A DNA stretch of 37,680 nt from Comamonas testosteroni (GCF_003569915.1 NZ_KZ984472.1:1-37680), one strand, 5' to 3'. Numbered from the stretch's first letter, positions 23,711-33,057 are shown. The notes: generated from the letters alone by a model not told the origin. A program made the numbers and translations.

Positions 23711-24382
23711 TTAGCTCTTGGGCGAAGCCGGTGCCTGCAGATAAATGGCATCCGACCAGGTCGCCATCCATTGCGGGCGAAACACCACAAACACCGCCGT
23801 CAGCATGCCGGTGGTGATGCCATCGCCCCAGGCCATCAGCCAGCGCGCCAGCACCGAAAGATCGTCCTGTACATGGGGCAGCACATGGCCTGCAACATCG
23901 CCCAGCAACGCCGCGGCAAAGATGCACAGCACCGTGCCCAAAAAGCCGCGCAGCAAGATAAAGACAAAGATGTTGTGCCAGCACCAGCGGCGCACCATGG
24001 CCCCCCAGAGCATGGCCAGCGTGGCGGGCACCAGCCCTTGCCAGACGGTGATGCCCAGCGCTTCTGGCCACTGCAGCGCTGGCGATATTGCAAAAGTGAT
24101 AGCGCCAACCGCAATCAGTACCGGGACTGCAAGCGGCCAGCCCAGTATAAGCACGACCAGCGGCGCCGAGGACCAGTGCAGCTGCAGCGGCATCTGGTGC
24201 ATGGTGGGCAAGGCCCAGACCCAGGGTAGCAGCACCAGCACGGCCAGCAGCGGGGTGATGAGGGCAGAAGAGACTGGGTCAGCAACGCCACCCGGGCCGG
24301 GGCGGCTGGCCAGCATGCGCCAGGGGCGCAGCGCGAGCGCGACCCCCAGAGCCGCTGAGGCTATGGAGATTTCAACCAGCAC
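23711..24382 (-). CDS. Energy-coupling factor transporter permease, CbiM-like
   Basis: A 223-residue membrane protein with about six hydrophobic segments. It includes the histidine-containing MHQMPLQLHWSSAPLVVLIL and a second block, WCWHNIFVFILLRGFLGT. It resembles CbiM-type S/permease components of ECF metal or vitamin importers, from memory of Comamonadaceae annotations; no ATPase or T component lies nearby. GTG 24382 is the only reasonable start in this frame; an AAGGAG lies about 33 nt upstream, too far to assign. It follows mfd by 53 nt on the same strand. Substrate (cobalt, nickel or other) is unknown. Confidence 0.65.
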   Translation of the reverse strand: MLVEISIASAALGVALALRPWRMLASRPGPGGVADPVSSALITPLLAVLVLLPWVWALPTMHQMPLQLHWSSAPLVVLILGWPLAVPVLIAVGAITFAISPALQWPEALGITVWQGLVPATLAMLWGAMVRRWCWHNIFVFILLRGFLGTVLCIFAAALLGDVAGHVLPHVQDDLSVLARWLMAWGDGITTGMLTAVFVVFRPQWMATWSDAIYLQAPASPKS

Positions 24383-24435
24383 GGCAGGCGGCAGGGCATG
24401 ACCGAAGAAGTTGCGTCTCCTTCATGCATTGACAT

Positions 24436-27400
24436 TTACGCATGGGCTTCGGCTTCCGTTTTCAGTGGCTGGCCCAGGCTGCGAAGCACGTCACGCACCA
24501 TCTGGGCACGATCCTTCGGGTTCTCCAGCGCTTTTTCAATGCGAAGTTTTTCGTTCCCGGCCAGTTTGATGTGTTTGTTCTTCTGAATCAAGTGAATGAT
24601 GTTCATGGGATCAATCGGCGGCTGGGGCTTGAAGGTGATGTTGATCACGCCCGGCGCGGCATCAACCTTCACCACACCATAAGGCTGGCTCAGCACGCGC
24701 AGGCGGTGCACGTCAATCAGAGTCTGCGCCTGCGGCGGCAGCTTGCCAAAGCGGTCCACAATTTCTTCAAGCAAGGTGTCGATCTGGTCCGTGGTCTTGG
24801 CGGTGGCCAGCTTTTTGTAGAAGGACAGGCGCAGATGCACATCGCCGCAATAGTCGTTGGGCAGCAGGGCAGGCGCGTGCAAATTGATATCTGTGGAGGC
24901 CGACAGCGGCGAGAGCAGATCGGGTTCCTTGCCCGCTTTCAAGCTGCGTACGGCTTCAGACAGCATCTCGTTATAGAGCTGAAAGCCCACTTCCATCATA
25001 TTGCCGCTCTGGTTCTCGCCCAGCACCTCGCCCGCGCCGCGAATTTCCAGGTCATGCATGGCCAGGTAAAAGCCGCTGCCCAACTCTTCCATCTGCTGAA
25101 TGGCTTCCAGGCGCTGCTGGGCCTGCTTGGTCAGACTGTCCAGATCTGGCACCATCAAATACGCATAGGCCTGATGGTGGCTGCGGCCCACGCGGCCACG
25201 CAACTGGTGCAACTGGGCCAGGCCAAACTTGTCGGCACGGCTGATCAAAATGGTGTTGGCCGATGGCACGTCGATACCGGTTTCGATGATGGTCGAGCAC
25301 AGCAAGATATTGAAGCGCTGGGCCACAAAGTCCCGCATCACGCGTTCCAGCTCGCGCTCTGGCATCTGGCCGTGGGCCACGGCAATGCGCGCTTCGGGCA
25401 GGATTTCTTCGAGCTTTTGCTTGCGGTTTTCAATCGTCTCGACTTCGTTGTGCAGGAAGTAGATCTGGCCGCCGCGCTTGAGTTCACGCAGCACGGCTTC
25501 GCGGATGACGCCCGTGCCTTCGTTGCGCACAAAGGTTTTGATAGCAAGACGCCTTTGTGGTGCCGTGGCTATGACCGATAAATCCCTCAAACCTTCGAGC
25601 GCCATGCCCATGGTGCGGGGAATAGGCGTGGCCGTCAGCGTCAGCACATCAACCTCGGCGCGCATGGCTTTCATGGCCTCTTTGTGACGCACGCCAAAGC
25701 GGTGTTCTTCGTCGATGATGAGCAGGCCCAGGTTCTTGAACTGGGTCGATTCGGAGAGCAGCTTGTGCGTGCCGACCACGATATCGACCGTGCCGTCCGA
25801 GATGCCTTTGATGGCCGCCGTAATTTCCTTGCCCGAGCGAAAACGCGAGACCTCGGCCACCTTGATAGGCCATTTGGAGAAACGATCGACCAGGGTCTGG
25901 TAATGCTGTTCGGCCAGCAGCGTAGTGGGCGCGAGGAAGGCGACCTGCTTGCCGCCCATGGCCGCCACAAAGGCCGCGCGCAAAGCGACTTCGGTCTTGC
26001 CAAAGCCCACATCGCCGCAAACCAGACGGTCCATGGGCTGGGGCGAAATCATGTCCTGCACCACGGCGTGAATCGCGGCGCGCTGGTCGGCAGTTTCTTC
26101 AAAGCCAAAGTCAGAGACAAACTGCTCGTAATCAGCCGTAGGGAAGCGGAAGGCATGACCCTGACGCGCGGCGCGGCGGGCATAGATGTTCAGCAGCTCG
26201 GCAGCGGAGTCGCGCACCTGTTCGGCAGCTTTGCGCTTGGCTTTTTCCCACTGCGTGCCGCCCAGCTTGTGCAGCGGTGCATCGTCGGGCGAGACACCGG
26301 TGTAGCGGCTGATGAGGTGCAGTTGGCTCACCGGCACATAAAGCACGGCATCGCCGGCGTATTCCAGATGCAAAAACTCCTGCAACGCAGGCGTGCCATC
26401 GGGGTTCTTCTGGCCCATGTCCATATTGATCAGCCCGCGATAACGGCCAATGCCGTGGTCGGAGTGAACAATCGGGTCGCCCACCTTCAGCTCGGACAAG
26501 TCCTTGATCAGCGCTTCTACATCGCTGACCTGCTCCTGCCTGCGGCGCTTGCGGCCCGTGGGGCTGGTGGCAAATAGCTCGGTCTCGGTGACAAAGTCCA
26601 GGCCTTCTTCCACCCAGGCAAAACCCGTCATCAAACCCGAGGTGGCAATACCGACTTTCTCGCTCGTATCGGCCTGGAACTCGGCCAGCGAATCAAACAC
26701 CGGCGGGTTCACGCCCGAGGCACGGAAAAAGTCCAGCAGGCTTTCGCGTCTGCCGTCGGATTCGGCCAGCAGCAAAGTGCGGCGTGCGCTGGCTGCTATA
26801 TGTTTTTGCAGCTTGGCGAGAGGATCTTCGGCACCGCGCACCACGGCCAGGTCTTCGAGCTTTTGGAAGATGGCGCTATCGGCCACATCTTCGGTGCCGG
26901 GGCGCAGAGCCAGCTGGGCGTGTTCTTTGCTGCGGGTGTAGAACTGGTCGGCGGTAAGGAATAGCGCCTCGGGCGGCAGGGCCGGGTGGTCGGGGTCGCC
27001 TTGGACCAGGCGGTAGCGGTCCTTGGTGTCCTGCCAAAAACGTTGAAACGCGGGCTCCAGATCGCCATGCAGCACCACAGTGGCGTCGTCACCCAGGTAA
27101 TCAAAAACCGTAGCTGTTTCGTCAAAGAACAAGGGCAGGTAGTACTCAATACCGGCGGTGGCAATGCCAGCGCCCATGTCTTTGTAGATACGGCTGCGCG
27201 TGGGGTCGCCTTCCAGCAGTTCGCGCCAGCGGTGGCGGAACTTGGCGCGCGCGTCCTCATCCATGGGGAATTCACGGCCCGGCAGCAATCGCACCTCGGG
27301 CACAGGGTAGAGGCTGCGCTGGCTGTCGGGGTCAAAGGTGCGAATGGAGTCGATCTCGTCGTCAAACAGATCGACGCGATAGGGCACGGCCGAGCCCATG

Positions 27401-27927
27401 GGGAAGAGGTCAATCAGCCCGCCGCGCACCGCATATTCGCCGTGGCTCACCACCTGCGAGACATGCTGGTAGCCCGCCAAGGTCAGCTGGGCTTTGAGCT
27501 TGGCTTCATCGAGCTTTTGTCCGCTCTTGAACTCAAAGGTATAGCCCGCAAGGAATGAGGGCGGGGCCAGCCGGTACAGCGCCGTGGTGGCAGGCACGAT
27601 GACCACATCCGCGCCTTGCTCTTTGTCGCGCTGGTTGATGCGCCATAGCGTGGCCAGACGCTCACTGATCAAGTCCTGATGCGGGGAAAAGCTGTCGTAA
27701 GGCAGAGTTTCCCAGTCGGGGAACAGGGCGCAGCGCAGCTCGGGCGCGAAAAACGCCATTTCTTCCATCAAGCGGTGGGCATCGGCTGCATCGGCGGTGA
27801 TGATGGCGGTCACCCGGCCATCGCTCTTTTCACGCTCGCCCAGCTTGGCCAGCAGCAGCGCGTCGGCGCTGCCAGTGGGGCGGGGCAGATGAAAGCGTTT
27901 ACCGGGGGTGAGCTTGGGCAGTTGCAT
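24436..27927 (-). CDS. mfd: Transcription-repair coupling factor Mfd
   Basis: A 1163-residue Mfd; E. coli Mfd is 1148. It removes RNA polymerase stalled at DNA lesions and recruits UvrA. Visible domains: the UvrB-like N-terminal module (about 1-350); the RNA polymerase-interacting domain (DPIVHSDHGIGRYRGL); and the RecG-like translocase with Walker A GDVGFGKTE (about 640), Walker B DEEH and motif VI QLRGRVGRS. The TRCF C-terminal domain is near 1000-1150. ATG 27927 is chosen to match family N-termini; ATG 27975 adds 16 residues, and neither has a ribosome site. It is divergent from ispD. Confidence 0.97.
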   Translation of the reverse strand: MQLPKLTPGKRFHLPRPTGSADALLLAKLGEREKSDGRVTAIITADAADAHRLMEEMAFFAPELRCALFPDWETLPYDSFSPHQDLISERLATLWRINQRDKEQGADVVIVPATTALYRLAPPSFLAGYTFEFKSGQKLDEAKLKAQLTLAGYQHVSQVVSHGEYAVRGGLIDLFPMGSAVPYRVDLFDDEIDSIRTFDPDSQRSLYPVPEVRLLPGREFPMDEDARAKFRHRWRELLEGDPTRSRIYKDMGAGIATAGIEYYLPLFFDETATVFDYLGDDATVVLHGDLEPAFQRFWQDTKDRYRLVQGDPDHPALPPEALFLTADQFYTRSKEHAQLALRPGTEDVADSAIFQKLEDLAVVRGAEDPLAKLQKHIAASARRTLLLAESDGRRESLLDFFRASGVNPPVFDSLAEFQADTSEKVGIATSGLMTGFAWVEEGLDFVTETELFATSPTGRKRRRQEQVSDVEALIKDLSELKVGDPIVHSDHGIGRYRGLINMDMGQKNPDGTPALQEFLHLEYAGDAVLYVPVSQLHLISRYTGVSPDDAPLHKLGGTQWEKAKRKAAEQVRDSAAELLNIYARRAARQGHAFRFPTADYEQFVSDFGFEETADQRAAIHAVVQDMISPQPMDRLVCGDVGFGKTEVALRAAFVAAMGGKQVAFLAPTTLLAEQHYQTLVDRFSKWPIKVAEVSRFRSGKEITAAIKGISDGTVDIVVGTHKLLSESTQFKNLGLLIIDEEHRFGVRHKEAMKAMRAEVDVLTLTATPIPRTMGMALEGLRDLSVIATAPQRRLAIKTFVRNEGTGVIREAVLRELKRGGQIYFLHNEVETIENRKQKLEEILPEARIAVAHGQMPERELERVMRDFVAQRFNILLCSTIIETGIDVPSANTILISRADKFGLAQLHQLRGRVGRSHHQAYAYLMVPDLDSLTKQAQQRLEAIQQMEELGSGFYLAMHDLEIRGAGEVLGENQSGNMMEVGFQLYNEMLSEAVRSLKAGKEPDLLSPLSASTDINLHAPALLPNDYCGDVHLRLSFYKKLATAKTTDQIDTLLEEIVDRFGKLPPQAQTLIDVHRLRVLSQPYGVVKVDAAPGVINITFKPQPPIDPMNIIHLIQKNKHIKLAGNEKLRIEKALENPKDRAQMVRDVLRSLGQPLKTEAEAHA

Positions 27928-28115
27928 GGCAATGACAGACGGGCGGATGCCGCCACGCGCAGGCGTCGGGGGCATGAATAAAACGGGGACAGGTTGAATG
28001 CGGGTGCAGCTTGGCCCTGGAGGTGTGATTCACAGGCCTGTCGGCACGGGGCCGACCCACGATAGCGCATTCACTGAAAATAGGGGCACCTTATGGGGAT
28101 GCAAGCCGAAAGACG

Positions 28116-28128
28116 TTGCTCGGAGCAA
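28116..28128. promoter_or_regulatory. Palindrome upstream of ispD
   Basis: TTGCTC-G-GAGCAA, a perfect 13-bp dyad, lies 34 bp before the ispD start in the gap shared with divergent mfd. A TAAAAT hexamer at 28150-28155 could be a -10 element, which would leave a near-leaderless ispD mRNA. Confidence 0.3.
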
Positions 28129-28162
28129 TTTCGGCGCAAGTGACAATTTTAAAATACTGCAC

Positions 28163-28966
28163 ATGACAGAACCGTTTTCGCGCCCTGAGCCCCTGCCGCA
28201 GGGCAAGGCTAATGCCGCCGCAGCCCGCTGCTGGGCCCTGATTCCCTGTGCCGGCGTGGGCTTGCGCGCCATTGCCGCCGATTCGCCCGCGCCCGAGCTG
28301 CCCAAGCAATACCAGACGGTGGCGGGCCAACCCATGGTCATGCACACGCTGGCCGCCATGGGCGCGGTGGCGCGCATGCACCATGTGTTGCTGGTGATTT
28401 CTGCGACCGATAACTTCTGGCAGGGCAGGGAGCTGGATTCATATCTGTCGATCGCTGACTGCGGTGGCGCGACCCGCGCCGAGACGGTGACCAATGGTTT
28501 GAAGCAATTGCTGAGCATGGGCGCGGCCAGCGACGACTGGGTGCTGGTGCATGATGCGGCGCGCTGTCTGGTGACCAGTGCCCAGGTCAATCGCCTGATT
28601 GAAGCCTGCGAGCCGGATGCGGTGGGTGGGCTGCTGGCGCTGAAGCTGCCCGATACGCTGAAGCAGGCCAAGACAGAAAACGGCGCTGAGCGCGTGGCTC
28701 AGACCGTGGACCGCAGCGACAAATGGCTGGCGCAGACGCCGCAGATGTTCCGCATCGGCGCTCTGCTGGCGGCGCTGCAGTCGGCCGGTGATGCGGTTAC
28801 TGATGAAGCCAGCGCCATGGAGCTGGCCGGTTACGCGCCGCGTCTGGTGCCCGGTGGCGCGCAGAACTTCAAGGTGACCTATCCCGATGACTTTGCGCTG
28901 GCCGAGGCCGTGCTGATGCAGCGCAGGGCACGCCATGCAATCGACTCCGACAAAGACTGCGGCTGA
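28163..28966 (+). CDS. ispD: 2-C-methyl-D-erythritol 4-phosphate cytidylyltransferase
   Basis: A 267-residue IspD, which forms CDP-methylerythritol from MEP and CTP in the non-mevalonate isoprenoid pathway. The CTP-binding loop LIPCAGVGLRA (about residues 27-37) carries a short insertion before PKQY. DAARCLVT (about 132-139), VTDEASAMELAG and FKVTYPDD are family motifs. It is longer than E. coli IspD (236) owing to about 20 extra N-terminal residues. ATG 28163 fits the family; no ribosome site is seen. ispF follows 72 nt later with a dispersed repeat between. Confidence 0.95.
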   Translation: MTEPFSRPEPLPQGKANAAAARCWALIPCAGVGLRAIAADSPAPELPKQYQTVAGQPMVMHTLAAMGAVARMHHVLLVISATDNFWQGRELDSYLSIADCGGATRAETVTNGLKQLLSMGAASDDWVLVHDAARCLVTSAQVNRLIEACEPDAVGGLLALKLPDTLKQAKTENGAERVAQTVDRSDKWLAQTPQMFRIGALLAALQSAGDAVTDEASAMELAGYAPRLVPGGAQNFKVTYPDDFALAEAVLMQRRARHAIDSDKDCG

Positions 28967-28983
28967 AGTTCTCAGTCACGGTG

Positions 28984-29037
28984 CTATTGAATTGATAGCT
29001 TACTACCTATGATATATCTAGGCTAGACAAGGATTTT
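28984..29037 (-). repeat. Dispersed intergenic repeat, copy 4 (reverse orientation)
   Basis: Read on the minus strand it gives CCTTGTCTAGCCTAG, then TAGTAAGCTATCAATTCAAT, matching the cores of copies 1-3. It sits between ispD and ispF, inside a probable operon, and runs up to the ispF start, supplying the sequence where the ribosome site should be (AAGGA at 29029-29033). Confidence 0.6.
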
Positions 29038-29038
29038 T

Positions 29039-29521
29039 ATGAATTTTCGTATTGGTGAAGGCTGGGATGTGCATGCGCTGGTGCCGGGGCGCAAGCTGAT
29101 TCTGGGTGGCGTGGAAGTACCGCACACGCTGGGCCTGCTCGGTCATTCGGACGCCGATGTGCTGCTGCATGCAATTACCGACGCGCTGTTTGGCGCAGCG
29201 GCCCTGGGCGATATCGGCCGTCATTTTTCCGATACCGATGCGCAGTTCAAGGGCGCAGACTCCGCCGTGCTGCTGGCTGAATGCGCACGCCGCGTGCGCG
29301 CCAAGGGTTTTGAGATCGGCAATATCGACAGCACCATCGTGGCCCAGGCCCCCAAGCTGGCACCGCATATCGACAAGATGCGTGAGCGCATTGCCGCCGT
29401 GCTGGCGCTGGAGGTGGAGCAGGTGAATGTCAAGGCCAAGACGGCCGAGAAGCTGGGGCCGGTCGGTCAGCAGCAGGCCATGGAGGCCCGTGCCGTGGCC
29501 TTGCTCTACAAGAAGGGCTGA
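29039..29521 (+). CDS. ispF: 2-C-methyl-D-erythritol 2,4-cyclodiphosphate synthase
   Basis: A 160-residue IspF, a trimeric enzyme that cyclises CDP-ME 2-phosphate to MEcPP, two steps after IspD. The zinc ligands Asp10, His12 and His44 are present ([16 protein letters not shown]). The substrate motifs [17 protein letters not shown] and [12 protein letters not shown] are intact. Length equals the family norm. The weak ribosome site AAGGA lies within dispersed repeat copy 4. It converges on the sensor kinase gene with a 6-nt gap and no terminator between. Confidence 0.97.
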   Translation: MNFRIGEGWDVHALVPGRKLILGGVEVPHTLGLLGHSDADVLLHAITDALFGAAALGDIGRHFSDTDAQFKGADSAVLLAECARRVRAKGFEIGNIDSTIVAQAPKLAPHIDKMRERIAAVLALEVEQVNVKAKTAEKLGPVGQQQAMEARAVALLYKKG

Positions 29522-29527
29522 AGCCTT

Positions 29528-31027
29528 TCAGTCTTCGCCTTGCTCGTCCTTTTTGTCGCGGGGCAGATTGCGCGGCACCTGCGGGCGCTGCAGGCGCTGC
29601 TCGGGCGCCGCACCGGCCGTCACGCCCATGGCGCGCTGCAGTTGCAGATGCGCAACCAGCCCGCCCGAGGAGGAGTTGGACAGAGCCAGTATGCCGCCCA
29701 TGCGCTGCACGGTCTTGTCCACAATAGACAGGCCCAAGCCTGCGCCCGCAGCGGCCGTGCGGGCCGAGTCGCCACGGAAGAAGGGCTGGGTCAGGCTGGC
29801 GAGTTGCTCGGGTGGCACGCCCTTGCCGTGGTCGCGAATGCGGATGATCACCCACTTCTCGCTTTCCTTGGCAATCACATCGACGTGGGTGGTGTCGGTA
29901 CCGACCGTCTTGCCGTAGCGGCGCGCATTCTCGAACAGATTGGAGACCACGCGCGCCAGCTCCACCTCGTCGGCCAGCACATAGAGGTTTTCCGGCACAT
30001 CCATGGCGATCTGCAGCTCGCGGTGGTCCTGCACGGCATAGACGCAGGAGGCCACGACCGCATGCAGGTCCACGGGGCTGAGTGCCACCTTGTGGTCGGG
30101 GCGGGCGTAGTCGAGGAATTTGTCGATGGTGGCATCAAGCTGCACGATATCGGCCACCATGTGCTCGCGGGCTACATCGTCGTAGACGCTCATCTCCGTC
30201 TCCAGCCGCAGGCGGGCCAGCGGCGTGCGCAGGTCGTGCGAGATGCCGGCCAGCATCACGGCGCGGTCCTGCTCCAGCTTGGCCAGCTTCTGCGCCATGC
30301 GGTTGAAGCCGATGTTGACCTCGCGGATTTCGCTGGTCACCGCCTCTTCGTCGAGCTGGCTGGCGTCAAAGTCGCCCTCGCGCACACGGTTGGCCGCATA
30401 GGACAACTGCTTGAGCGGACGGTTGATCAGGCGTGCGATGGCCGCGGCTCCCACCAGCGAGAGCAGGGCGGCTGTGATCAGCCAGATCAGCCAGGTCTGG
30501 CCGCTGGCGGGCGTGAAGCGCGACTGGTCCATCAGCATCCAGTTGCGGTCGCCGTTGATATTGAAGCCCACCCAGAGCCCCGGCTCGTTGTTGACGCTGC
30601 GCGCCACCACCGTGCCGTAGCCCAGACGCTGGGTCAGCTCCTCGGTCAGGCGCACGCCCAGCGCGTTCTGCTCCAGCGGCTCAAACGTGTCGCCCGGCTC
30701 GCGCGGCAGGATGCGCACGCCTTCCTGGTCGGCCATGGTCTTGATGAGGGAGACGCGGTTGATCGCGTCCGAGTGCACCAGCGCGGCGCGGCTGAGGTTG
30801 ACCAGCGAGGCAATCTGCTTGGCCGATTGCAGCGTGCGTGGCTCGAAGTCCAGCGCCCTGAGGGTTTGCAACCAGGCCAGAATACTGCCCACCAGCAGCA
30901 GGGCCAGCAGGCAGAAAGTGCGCCAGAACAGGTTCAGGCCCACAGGGGAACGCGCCGTTGTGCGCCTTTCGTACTCCAGCGGTACGGGGCTTGTGGCATC
31001 AGGCGGCGTGTTGGGATAAGCGCTCAT
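29528..31027 (-). CDS. EnvZ-like membrane sensor histidine kinase
   Basis: A 499-residue sensor kinase. Membrane helices lie at about 35-55 and 178-200, bounding a periplasmic sensor region of about 120 residues. A HAMP domain follows (about 200-250), then a dimerisation domain with the phosphorylated His264 in GISHDLRTPLARLRLE. The ATPase domain shows the N box (N363/N367 in VVSNLFENARRYG), RDHGKGV and GAGLGLSIV. The charged C-terminal tail (KKDEQGED) is unusual. It follows its probable partner ompR on the same strand after 178 nt. The EnvZ label rests on architecture and pairing; the signal is unknown. Confidence 0.9.
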   Translation of the reverse strand: MSAYPNTPPDATSPVPLEYERRTTARSPVGLNLFWRTFCLLALLLVGSILAWLQTLRALDFEPRTLQSAKQIASLVNLSRAALVHSDAINRVSLIKTMADQEGVRILPREPGDTFEPLEQNALGVRLTEELTQRLGYGTVVARSVNNEPGLWVGFNINGDRNWMLMDQSRFTPASGQTWLIWLITAALLSLVGAAAIARLINRPLKQLSYAANRVREGDFDASQLDEEAVTSEIREVNIGFNRMAQKLAKLEQDRAVMLAGISHDLRTPLARLRLETEMSVYDDVAREHMVADIVQLDATIDKFLDYARPDHKVALSPVDLHAVVASCVYAVQDHRELQIAMDVPENLYVLADEVELARVVSNLFENARRYGKTVGTDTTHVDVIAKESEKWVIIRIRDHGKGVPPEQLASLTQPFFRGDSARTAAAGAGLGLSIVDKTVQRMGGILALSNSSSGGLVAHLQLQRAMGVTAGAAPEQRLQRPQVPRNLPRDKKDEQGED

Positions 31028-31144
31028 GAGCAGCGATTTGCAATAGAGGAAAGGCAGGCCCCGAGCGTACGCCCAATCAGGTCGGCCGAAGTTACCGGTT
31101 GTCCAAAAACAGCGATTGTTGTGTCAGGCACTGTCAAATTCTGA

Positions 31145-31184
31145 CCTGCAAAAGCACAACAAGCCGCAAAAAGCGGCTTGCAGG
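31145..31184 (-). terminator. Hairpin between ompR and the sensor kinase gene
   Basis: An AAGCCGC-N5-GCGGCTT hairpin with alternative outer pairing CCTGCAA / TTGCAGG. On the minus strand it is followed by a broken T-rich stretch. It could partly end ompR transcription and so keep kinase expression below regulator expression. Confidence 0.4.
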
Positions 31185-31205
31185 GTAGGAGTTCCGAATT
31201 TCGGA

Positions 31206-31937
31206 TTAGTTCATGCCATCGGGTACGAACACATAGCCCACACCCCAGACGGTCTGAATATAGCGCGGTGCGGCTGCGTCCTCTTCGATGAGCTTGCGCA
31301 GACGCGAGACCTGCACGTCCAGGCTGCGGTCAAAGGGCTCGAACTCGCGGCCACGGGCCAGCAGGGCCAGTTTTTCACGCGACAGCGGCTGGCGGGGGTG
31401 GCGCACCAGCGCCTTGAGCATGGCGAATTCGCCAGTTGTGAGAGGCAGCTCTTCGCCATTCTTTTGCAGCACGCGTGTGCCCAGATCGAAGGTGAAGGGG
31501 CCGAAGGTGACGACTTCGTTGTCGCCCGAAGGTGCGCCCGGCGCTTCCTGCGGTGGGCGGCGGCGCAGCACGGCGTGGATGCGGGCCAGCAGCTCGCGTG
31601 GGTTGAAGGGCTTGCCCAGGTAATCGTCGGCGCCGACTTCCAGGCCCACAATACGGTCCACGTCTTCGCCCTTGGCGGTCAGCATGATGATGGGGGTGCG
31701 GTCATTGGCCGAGCGCAGGCGGCGGCAGATGGACAGGCCGTCTTCTCCGGGCATCATCAAGTCCAGCACGATCAGATCGACGGTTTCGCGCAGCAGGATG
31801 CGGTTCAGGGCCTTGCCATCCTCGGCAATCATGATCTCGAAACCTTCTTGCGTCAGGTAGCGGCGCAGCAGGTCGCGGATGCGAGCATCGTCATCCACCA
31901 CCAGGATCTTGTCGGTACGGGTGCTTGTCGTTGCCAT
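31206..31937 (-). CDS. ompR: OmpR family response regulator
   Basis: A 243-residue response regulator. The receiver domain (residues 10-125) has acidic residues DDD at 15-17, phospho-acceptor Asp59 (VLDLMMPGEDG), Thr87 and Lys109. The winged-helix domain (about 140-240) shows the RSLDVQVSRLRKLIE recognition helix and VWGVGYVF. The opening of the receiver and the EFAMLKALVRHP block resemble OmpR. The start at 31937 has AAGGA 6 nt upstream; the long frame beyond it is AT-rich and non-coding. It is paired with the downstream kinase gene and divergent from the SIMPL-domain gene. Confidence 0.92.
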   Translation of the reverse strand: MATTSTRTDKILVVDDDARIRDLLRRYLTQEGFEIMIAEDGKALNRILLRETVDLIVLDLMMPGEDGLSICRRLRSANDRTPIIMLTAKGEDVDRIVGLEVGADDYLGKPFNPRELLARIHAVLRRRPPQEAPGAPSGDNEVVTFGPFTFDLGTRVLQKNGEELPLTTGEFAMLKALVRHPRQPLSREKLALLARGREFEPFDRSLDVQVSRLRKLIEEDAAAPRYIQTVWGVGYVFVPDGMN

Positions 31938-32116
31938 GATCGTCCTTATCGATTTATTTGTAACAGGAGCATTGTTATCGCTTGGCAAAAAAAAGCCAGC
32001 GTAAACAGGCGCTCTTTTGCTGCTTGTTACTATTGTTGCACTTGTTGGTAGAACAATAAATGTTTCTGAAAAGAATTTAAGTTTGAATTGAACTTCTGAT
32101 GCATTTGTTGTTCTAT

Positions 32117-32206
32117 TGATGTGGCGAATATCTGTAATTCGCACATCAGATGTCAGCGCTGGCTGACAAAACGGTCGCAGCCGTTGCAGTGTGATGCTGC
32201 ACTGCA
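32117..32206. other. Array of four tandem hairpins in the ompR-SIMPL gap
   Basis: Four adjacent inverted repeats: GATGTG(G)CGAAT with ATTCGCACATC (about 32119-32146, one bulged G); TGTCAGC-GCTG-GCTGACA (32151-32168); AACGG-TCGCAG-CCGTT (32170-32185); TGCAGTG (32185-32191) with CACTGCA (32200-32206). They end 42 bp before the SIMPL-domain ATG. This could be a structured 5' leader, a small RNA, or clustered binding sites. The left part of the gap (31938-32116) is AT-rich with a CGCTTGGC-A8-GCCAGCG dyad at 31979-32001. Confidence 0.6.
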
Positions 32207-32248
32207 CTTGTTTCTATGACAGTCGATTTATTTCCAAGGGTGAACCGC

Positions 32249-33028
32249 ATGAATTCGCTTTCCCAACCGTTTTCCAATCAGCTTTCTTCCCCCCGTCTGG
32301 CCCGCTGTGCTGCAGGTGTGCTGCTGGCTGTCGCCGCGGCAACCGGCTCCCAGGCCTGGGCGCAGAGCGCGGGCAAGGACTCGCAAAGGCCCATGAACGT
32401 GGTGCAACTGGCCGCGCAGGGCGTGGTGGAGGTCAAGCAGGACTGGATGACGGCCACCCTGTCGGCCACCAAGGACGGGCGCGATGCCGCCACGGTGCAG
32501 TCTCAGCTGCAGAAGTTGGTGGAAGCCGCCATGACGACCCTGAGGGCCGATGCACACAGCGGCCAGATGGAGGTCAGCACCGGCAATTTCTCCATCTCGC
32601 CGCGCTATGGCAGCAGTGGCAAGGTGGAGGGCTGGCAAGGCCAGGCCGATATCGTGCTGCAGGGACGTGACTTTGCACGCATCACCCAGTCTGCCGCCAA
32701 GGTGCAGGATTTGACGCTGTCGGGCATGGGCTTTGGCCTGTCGCGTGAAGCGCGCGAAAAAGTGGAGGGCGAAGCCCAGGCCAAGGCAATCGAGAACTTC
32801 CGCCAGCGCGCCGCTGCCATCTCCAAGAGTTTTGGTTTTGCCAGCTACAGCATCCGCGAGGTCAGCGTGAATGCCAATGGCGGCAATATCCGCCCCGTGC
32901 CGCGCATGAGAGCGTCGACTATGAATCTGTCCAAGATGAGCGCGGCTTCGGATGGCATGGGCGTGCCGGTCGAGTCGGATCGCGCCGAGGTGACGGTCAG
33001 CGTGGGTGGCTCCATCCAGATGCAGTAA
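32249..33028 (+). CDS. SIMPL domain (DUF541) exported protein
   Basis: A 259-residue periplasmic protein. The signal peptide ends AWA (residues 36-38). It is followed by a SIMPL/DUF541 domain over nearly the whole length (VVQLAAQGVVEVKQDWMTAT; QSQLQKLVEAAMTTLRA; ISPRY; SREAREKVEGEAQAKAIENF). E. coli YggE is a member linked to oxidative stress; the molecular role is unknown. The start at 32249 has AAGGG 8 nt upstream. It is divergent from ompR, with the four-hairpin array in between. Confidence 0.9.
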   Translation: MNSLSQPFSNQLSSPRLARCAAGVLLAVAAATGSQAWAQSAGKDSQRPMNVVQLAAQGVVEVKQDWMTATLSATKDGRDAATVQSQLQKLVEAAMTTLRADAHSGQMEVSTGNFSISPRYGSSGKVEGWQGQADIVLQGRDFARITQSAAKVQDLTLSGMGFGLSREAREKVEGEAQAKAIENFRQRAAAISKSFGFASYSIREVSVNANGGNIRPVPRMRASTMNLSKMSAASDGMGVPVESDRAEVTVSVGGSIQMQ

Positions 33029-33057
33029 GCCGGATGGAGTGCGCAGGCGCTGATATG

